Shown here in pieces: positions 57,423-64,000 of a stretch of 64,000 bases of DNA. The notes under the pieces are model-generated. The model was not told the origin of the DNA. It worked only from the letters and a program-made list of their open reading frames with translations, and did not search any database. Where the stretch lies: NCBI RefSeq assembly GCF_003086295.3, contig NC_092051.1, positions 21,881,940 to 21,945,939 of the forward strand, given 5' to 3'. How positions within the stretch are numbered: the stretch's first letter is position 1; each line of letters starts with the position of its first letter. The position numbers and the translations under genes were made by a program. The stretch is from Arachis hypogaea. Lineage: Eukaryota > Streptophyta > Magnoliopsida > Fabales > Fabaceae.

Positions 57423-57780
57423 AAAATTATTTGGTGTAATTATAAGTAGGCAAATTTTGTAGGTAGAAAATCAACATATATCTGCGTGTTAGACACGTGT
57501 CATTATTTTGGGAATATGCAAAGTGCGTGTTAAACACATGTTATCATGTGTCAATATTTTGGCTAAGACATATCTAAATGGAATTATTTAATGTAATTAC
57601 ATGTAGGTGAATTTTAGAAGTAGAGAATTAACACGCAACGTGTTGGACACGTGTTATCATCCTAGCGATACACAGAGTACATGTTAGACAGAGTCATCAT
57701 CCTAAAAACATACAGAAGGCGTGTTGGACACGTATCAACATTTTGGCTAACACACAAAATGTATGTTGGATATCTTTTTT
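57423..57780. repeat. Diverged tandem duplication (about 160 bp) with CGTGTTGGACACGTGT words
   Basis: AATTATTTGGTGTAATTATA...GTAGG at 57425 and AATTATTTAATGTAATTACA...GTAGG at 57583 start two diverged copies. Each carries several GCGTGTT(G/A)GACACGTG palindromes followed by ATCAT and ATTTTGGCTAA. No coding sequence. Confidence 0.7.
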
Positions 57781-58305
57781 ACATATCTACAATATTATAA
57801 TATATTTCAAATAGCAATATTCAACTAAAACATCATCTTTATTTTTATATTAAAAATAATTTCTACCTAATATTAATTATATTATAATTTTATTAATATA
57901 AAAAAGAGGAGGAACAATTTCATCCAGAAAAAAGAGAAATGCGTGAAAATTACTATATTCATCCAATCAAATGAATGTTAACATCTTCCTTTAATAAAAA
58001 GTTAAAAACCCGGAAAAAATTCGCTAATGTATGTACTGTAGAAAATTCATATGTTTAAAAGAAAAATTAAAGTTGTGAAGAATTCTAACAAATATCTTTA
58101 ACCAGACAAAATAAAATAAATAGAGACAAAAAAAATGCAAAATAAAATAAATGAAGAGAACAACTAATGATGCAAAAAAATCCCTGGACTGAGCCGTCTT
58201 TGAAGTCAAATCCAAAATTGCGTGCCTCTGATGGCATTCATGGTTGGTGCACACGTGTGCGAGGGGTCCTGAACTCCTGATTCTTCAAGCCATGTCCAAT
58301 CTCGT

Positions 58306-59006
58306 TAGAGGTGTTCATGATTCGACTCGATTCGAAGATTCGGTCCGACTCCGAATTTTTCAAATACTAGTTTGATATAATTTTATCAAGTTTAGAATTG
58401 GACAATGGTCTTAAAAATATATTCGGTCATTATTTTGGGTCGGGTCTGGACTATGGTTCGGGTCACTCGAATTCGGCTCAATGGTCCGATTATCATACAC
58501 AATTAATATTTTGTGTTATTAGTGATGCATGATGCCTATTCTTATGTGGAATTTAAGTATTGTAAACTTTAATATTTTGTGTTATTAGTTATTATAAGAC
58601 TATAAGTTAATATTTTATGTTTAAAATGCATAAGACTTTAAATTAATATATAATATTGTGTTATTTGTATTGATTTAAATATTTGGTGTTATTAGACAAT
58701 ATTAGTATTGATTGTGGTTATACTTTAATTTTAAGGAATAGTTGGTTTTTGTTATATTTTTCTAAGTAAATTTTATTATGTCAAATAATAGTTGGAGTAT
58801 TGGAAATTTGAATATTTTCACATGCTAGCTTACAAGAAGGTAATGTTAACGTCCCGGTTTTTATCCGATATAATTGTGGTCCAAAAGTGTATAGGTTTTA
58901 TTGGTTCTAGGATCGAGTTCGAATCTAACAAATAGGCCCAATATATATTTTGAGTTGAATCTGAGTCACATCAAATCTAATTTCATCCGATCCATGAACA
59001 CTCCTA
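58306..59006. mobile_element. hAT-like non-autonomous element
   Basis: The TIR reads TAGAGGTGTTCATGATTCG from the left and TAGGAGTGTTCATGGATCGG from the right. The flanks AATCTCGT (58298-58305) and CATCTCGG (59007-59014) share six of eight bases, an aged 8-bp TSD. It has no transposase frame. Confidence 0.8.
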
Positions 59007-59213
59007 CATCTCGGCATCTCCCAAAGCTTGAGGACAAATATTTATATTTTTTTAGAGTTTTTAACAAGTATTTGTTGATGATATTATAAGAAGAAAATTG
59101 TTATCCAAAATATAAAATAAAGGTCAATATTTAAGTTTTTTTATGCATTTAATATATTAAAATATAAAAGTTAAAAAAAATTACTTTTTATTATCTTAGT
59201 TAATATTCTTATA

Positions 59214-59292
59214 ATACTTTTTAATTAAACTTTTTTTTTTGGACAGGCCAAGGCCCACCAAGGGTCCAAAGCACAACTTTTTAATTAAACTT
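59214..59292. repeat. Tiny hairpin insertion flanked by a direct repeat
   Basis: ACTTTTTAATTAAAC occurs near 59215 and again near 59275. It flanks about 45 bases that contain the hairpin-like TTGGAC...GTCCAA around GGCCAAGGCCCACC. It looks like a very small insertion with target duplication, or a local duplication. Confidence 0.5.
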
Positions 59293-60122
59293 TTTTTATT
59301 TGTCAAAAGGAGAAATATTTAAGGACTGGAAGGTTGTTTTTTTTATTTCCTTTCTTTGGGTCTTGAGCTCGATTTTGTTTGAAGACACCTAAAGGGCTAA
59401 ATACAGGCTTTGCATAATGGGCCATTATGCGGCCTATCATTTTAACGACTTTAAAAATATTGAATCAAGTTGATAAAAACTAAAAAGAAATACATTGAAT
59501 GAGGCGCTAAAGAAAATGCACAACCCCCCTCCCCCCAAAAACAAAAAACATACATCTCGCAATGAAATGACGAAATGTCTCTGAAAAAGAGGGGACAAAA
59601 ACTAGGTTTTTTTTATACGTGTTAACCTTTTTATGTTAAAGGAATTACAAATGGATATGGCTAAAAAGTTTATAGTTCTGATTTTTGACTTTCTTTTCTC
59701 TTCTTTAATCTTCAAATACAAAGTCTCCTAACTTAGTTGAGTTAGTTTCTTATTAAAATAATCCCTATAAAATTTAGGTTCAAATTTCATTACAGAATAA
59801 AAAAGAATGTCATGCATTGCATGCATATCATATCTCATTTCCAGTTCTAAAAGGTATCATCTCAATTTTTCTCATGTCATTACTATTTTGTTTTTTTTTG
59901 TTTTTTAAATTAAAAACACGTCATTACTTCGTACCAAATTATTGGAGTATAAAAAAAGAGAGCAAATTAAACAAAGAAACCGTATAGATAACAGGCTAAG
60001 TACGCGGGGCCTATGAAATAGTGAGAGGAGAGAGGCGGAGAAAAAATAATGAAGAATCCCAAAATGAGCAATTACAATGCAACTAACATATACACTCTTA
60101 AACTAACCCTGTTTAGTTCTAA

Positions 60123-61022
60123 GACCATATCCAGTAGGGAACTCATCCCAATTTCTGTTTATGATCATCTCCAGTAGGGAATTCATCCCAATTTCTGTTT
60201 ATGGTCCACCTGTCATAAAAAGTAACTCCACATCAGCTTTTGCGTCATAAACAATAAATAGGAACTCAAAGCATCTCTCTCTTCTCCATTAGGAAGAACT
60301 AACTTTAGTCCCTATTGTGGTCCCACTTAATTAATTAATTAAAATACTTAAAATTAATATAATTAATTTTTTTCAATAATATTATTTAAATTTATAAATT
60401 TAAAAATAATTCATTATTAAAAGATATTAATATTAAATAAATTCATATATAATAATAATACACAATATATAATTCGAGATTATACTAATTTATAGTTTTG
60501 TGTTTACAACTGCTAATTTTAATAATATCATTAGCATTTTAAATTTTAAAAATAAAAATAACCAACTCAACTAAAAATTATTTTATAAGGTATAAAAATT
60601 AAATTTATTTTTTAATGTAAGTAAATTTAATTAATTATAATTTAATATAATAATATAAATAATATTCAATATTAATTATAATATAAATAATTAATTAAAT
60701 AAAAATTTAATTATTTAATCTAATTAATTATTTAATTAATTATTATTTAAATAATTAATATAAATTATTAATTAAATAAAAATATAATTTTTATTATAAT
60801 TATTACTAATTTAATTATTATTTAATTATTTCAGATTTTATATTATTTTTTTTTATAATAACTTGCCAAATGACAAGTTGTTATTGGTTAATTTGAGTCC
60901 CTGCTTAGAGGGACTCCCTTACCTTGATCCTTGTGCAGGAACTCACTCCTTCTCTCCTCCAATGGTTAGAGTTCCTATATGTCAGAAAAAAGTCAAAGAG
61001 GAACTCACCATTGGAGGTGCTC
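60123..61022 (+). mobile_element. PIF/Harbinger-type MITE, copy 1 of an inverted pair
   Basis: It is bounded GACCATATCCAGTAGGGAAC...GGAGGTGCTC and flanked by TAA (60120-60122) and TAA (61023-61025). It is about 900 bp and AT-rich inside with no ORF. Near the left end a segment starting ATCTCCAGTAGGGAATTCAT repeats the terminal sequence, a small internal duplication absent from the partner. Confidence 0.82.
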
Positions 61023-61040
61023 TAATTACTTTTTGACTAA

Positions 61041-61914
61041 GAGCACCTCCAATGGTGAGTTCCTCTTTGACTTTTTTCTGACATATAGGAACTCTAACCA
61101 TTGGAGAAGAGAAGGAGTGAGTTCCCGCACAAGGATCAAGGTAAGGGAGTCCCTCTAAGCAGGGACTCAAATTAACCAATAACAACTTGCCATTTGGCAA
61201 GTTATTATAAAAAAATAATAATATAAAATCTGAAATAATTAAATAATAATTAAATTAATAATAATTATAATAAAAATTATATTAAATAATTATATTTTTA
61301 TTTAATTAATAATTTATATTAATTATTTAAATAATAATTAATTAAATAATTAATTAGATTAAATAATTAAGTTTTTATTTAATTAATTATTTATATTATA
61401 ATTAATATTGAATATTATTTATATTATTATATTAAATTATAATTAATTAAATTTATTTACATTAAAAAATAAATTTAATTTTTATACTTTATAAAATAAT
61501 TTTTAGTTGAGTTGGTTATTTTTATTTTTAAAATTTAAAATGCTAATGATATTATTAAAATTAGCAGTTGTAAACACAAAACTATAAATTAGTATAATCT
61601 CGAATTATATATTGTGTATTATTATTATATATGAATTTATTTAATATTAATATCTTTTAATAATGAATTATTTTTAAATTTATAAATTGAAATAATATTA
61701 TTGAAAAAAAATAATTATATTAATTTTAAGTATTTTAATTAATTAATTAAGTAGGACCACAATAGGGACTAAAGTTAGTTCCTCCTAATGGGGAAGAGAG
61801 AGATGCTTTGAGTTCCTATTTATTGTTTATGACGCAAAAGCTGATGTGGAGTTACTTTTTATGACAGGTGGGCCATAAACAGAAACTGAGATGAGTTCCC
61901 CACTGGAGATGGTC
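61041..61914 (-). mobile_element. PIF/Harbinger-type MITE, copy 2 of an inverted pair
   Basis: It is bounded GAGCACCTCCAATGG...CTGGAGATGGTC and flanked by TAA (61038-61040) and TAA (61915-61917). It is the reverse complement of copy 1 at roughly 97% identity, and the two lie 18 bp apart, each with its own TAA duplication. Confidence 0.82.
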
Positions 61915-61917
61915 TAA

Positions 61918-64000
61918 AGTGTAACAACTTTCTTTGAAAAAATAAAATCAATTTTGATGATTAAACAATTTCGTTTGAATTAAACAAAATATAAAATTTT
62001 AAAAAAGATTATTTTTATTGTGATAAATTAAAAAATAATTTTAATTTGTCTACAAGTTAAGGATGATGCAAGTTGATGGTAAAATTTGACTAATTCAAAT
62101 GTCAAAAAATTATTACTTAGTCAAACATTTTAACTTGAGATGATCAATTTATAATTCGGATATGCAAATTCATAATGCTACAAATGATCATATTTGCAAT
62201 GTAATTTTACTACTTATGAATTAGTATAAATAGATGGCGGATTAATGGTTAAATTAGTCTCTAAAAAATGAGTCGATCGTCAAATTTATCCTGTTAGTAA
62301 AATACCCACATTTAATTGGTCCCAAGATCACTCACTCACACAAGTAACACTATCATATTTTTTTACCTCTCAAATTCACCAACACTTATAATACTAAGGA
62401 GAGAGTTTCTAATATTTCAAAACATATTCATTTCATTTATGGAACACACATACAATACACAAGGCATATGTGCCTTTATATAGGCAATGTTTCCTACTAA
62501 AAATAATAATTTATGAATCACAAATCAATTTTGTAATGACTATCATGCTATGAGTTGTCTTCATGAATCTTCTTTCAACTTGCATTCATGTAGTTTCCAT
62601 AATCTTCTAATTTAGGTTGCTTGCCTCCAATTTCAATTCAATTTGAGTTTGATTTTCTTCAATGTTATAGAATGTTATAGTTATACTACTCTCTTGAATG
62701 TTCTTAAAAAATCTTCAAGTTTCCAACATGTTAGCTTCTAGCAATATCTAGCAAATTGATAATTATTGTATTCAACTAAAACTTTGCTTCTTCAATTCTT
62801 TAACCATGTTTCATGAAAATTCTAGTCCATGCAAGTTGATTTAAACTGAATAACATATCCTCGAATAATTTTTTTAATCAAATTAATAGGTCAAAGATTT
62901 AAAATTAATCACATTGGTCCTCTGTCAAATTACTAACAGTTTCTATTAATATTGTCACATGGATCGTTATGCAACAAATCAACACATATCAAACGAAGTC
63001 GTTTTGTTATTAATAGAGCTTGAATCAAAACGACATTGTTTCTCTTCATCTCCTCCCATTTTCAGCCACTACAATCACTCTTTCTTCCTCTTTCATACAA
63101 AACACGAAGAGATAAAGGCGGCAGAGCTCTAACGAAAAGGAAGAACACGGTGCTATCGTCGGCGATGCTGTGAGTGAGAGTGATAGCGATTGCAATCTTC
63201 GTCCATGAGAGACTACCATCGAGTTGCCATGTGGAGGCACTATCACCCGGCGTGAGAAGTAATCACTGTTTTCTGTCTCTTTTTTAGTTATTGTTTGGTG
63301 TCTTCAATCTGCAAATTGAATCATAAAGGGTTCGAGTTGGGTTTTTTGTGCCAGTGGTATTATTGTTAGGGTTTTGATTGATTATGTTTGTTGTTGACTT
63401 GCTGTGTTAATTAACTGAGTGTCATAACCACTATTATTATGGTCATCTCTCACCATTCATTCAAAAGATATTCCTATTTAATTATTAGTTATTAATTGTA
63501 GAGTAAAGTAACAATTAGGTTTCTGAAGATTTCGATTTCAGACAAATTAGTGCCTAAAGAAAAAAAGTACCAATTTGGTCTTCCAAGATAGTAAACGGTG
63601 GACACATGATGTCCTTCTATCAATTCATCAACTAAAACCTAACGATGATATTTATATATACTGTTAATTACTTTGATATGTCTATTATGAAAGATGATAA
63701 TGTAAATAACAATTTTTGGAGCGAAACTTCACTTATTTTGATAGGACTTGTGATAAATAGAAAGCAATTGATAAATGATATATGAAAACTCAAAAGATAA
63801 TAAATACTTCAATGTCCAAAACTACATCAAGATGGAAAACAACGACATAAAACTTTATCAGATGCACCGTTTACTATCATTATGGAGGTGAACTTTTTGA
63901 TGTATTTCTTCAGATCACCTAACCCATCATAGGGGGTTATGGTGGTTAGCAGAGTGAACCTCCTGGGCAACACGAAATTCATCACCTCAGCTGTGAACGG
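61918..64000. other. Repeat-like intergenic DNA to the window end
   Basis: No gene was recognised. Phrases such as GGTTAAATTAGTCTCTAAA (62250) and GAGTAAAGTAACAATTAGG (63492) resemble the starts of plant Mutator-like TIRs, but no matching inverted partner lies in the window. A moderately GC-rich patch at 63040-63250 has short frames only. Confidence 0.45.

Noticed and set aside
60982..61200. 72-codon minus-strand frame at the palindrome centre
   Set aside because: It spans the centre of the inverted MITE pair and simply reads the same sequence in both directions. It has no protein features.
62242..63600. Possible additional Mutator-like elements at the right edge
   Set aside because: Only single-ended TIR-like phrases are present. 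No inverted partner or TSD lies in the window.

Overview
This is nuclear DNA from a flowering plant, most likely a legume such as Arachis (peanut). The reasons are very AT-rich intergenic DNA, GT-AG introns, plant-type transposons, a UGT72B glucosyltransferase and fragments of plant kinase and peroxidase genes. The species is inferred from the style of the repeats, not proven. Only one intact host gene is visible, the intronless UGT72B at 32686-34173. Most of the rest is transposable elements, many nested, and their limits can often be set exactly from target-site duplications (TSDs).

Left part (1-25 kb). A complete but decayed L1-type LINE (1347-7405) has a 17-bp TSD. A second, 5'-truncated LINE (8382 to about 20715) was split by three later insertions: a hAT-like MITE (8776-9307), a Tourist-like MITE (10339-10709) and a young Tat-lineage Ty3/gypsy retrotransposon (10878-20122). 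The Tat element has two LTRs with no difference found by eye, a single gag-pol frame with one stop near the end of integrase, and a spliced antisense gene. An old LTR-like repeat rich in GGCGTGCCACGCC motifs follows, carrying its own hAT-like MITE.

Middle (25-45 kb). A 3.9-kb Mutator-like element (MULE1, 25479-29378) holds remnants of a transposase and of a GRF-zinc-finger gene. Then come AT-rich DNA with small MITEs, the UGT72B gene, a non-autonomous MULE with GC-rich cargo (36261-37077), and an old Ty3/gypsy element (37096-45079). That element contains a reverse-oriented gag-only element and, in its 3' LTR, a solo LTR.

Right part (45-64 kb). A 10-kb block (45367-55378) is bounded by imperfect inverted repeats of about 240 bp. 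It carries the 3' end of a CDKG-type kinase gene fused to a GC-rich sequence, a hAT element holding exons of an APX6-like ascorbate peroxidase gene (46049-48026), and MULE2 (48480-54138), which landed inside a CDKG coding exon. MULE2 encodes a decayed MURA-like transposase and, convergently, an intact two-exon GRF-zinc-finger membrane protein. Further right are a foldback MITE, a tandem duplication, a hAT element and two MITE copies 18 bp apart in inverted orientation, forming a 1.8-kb palindrome.

The most notable pattern is that both MULEs share one layout: transposase and GRF-zinc-finger gene face each other, each starting at its own TIR. This is the geometry of maize MuDR (mudrA/mudrB), with an unrelated-looking accessory protein in the mudrB slot.
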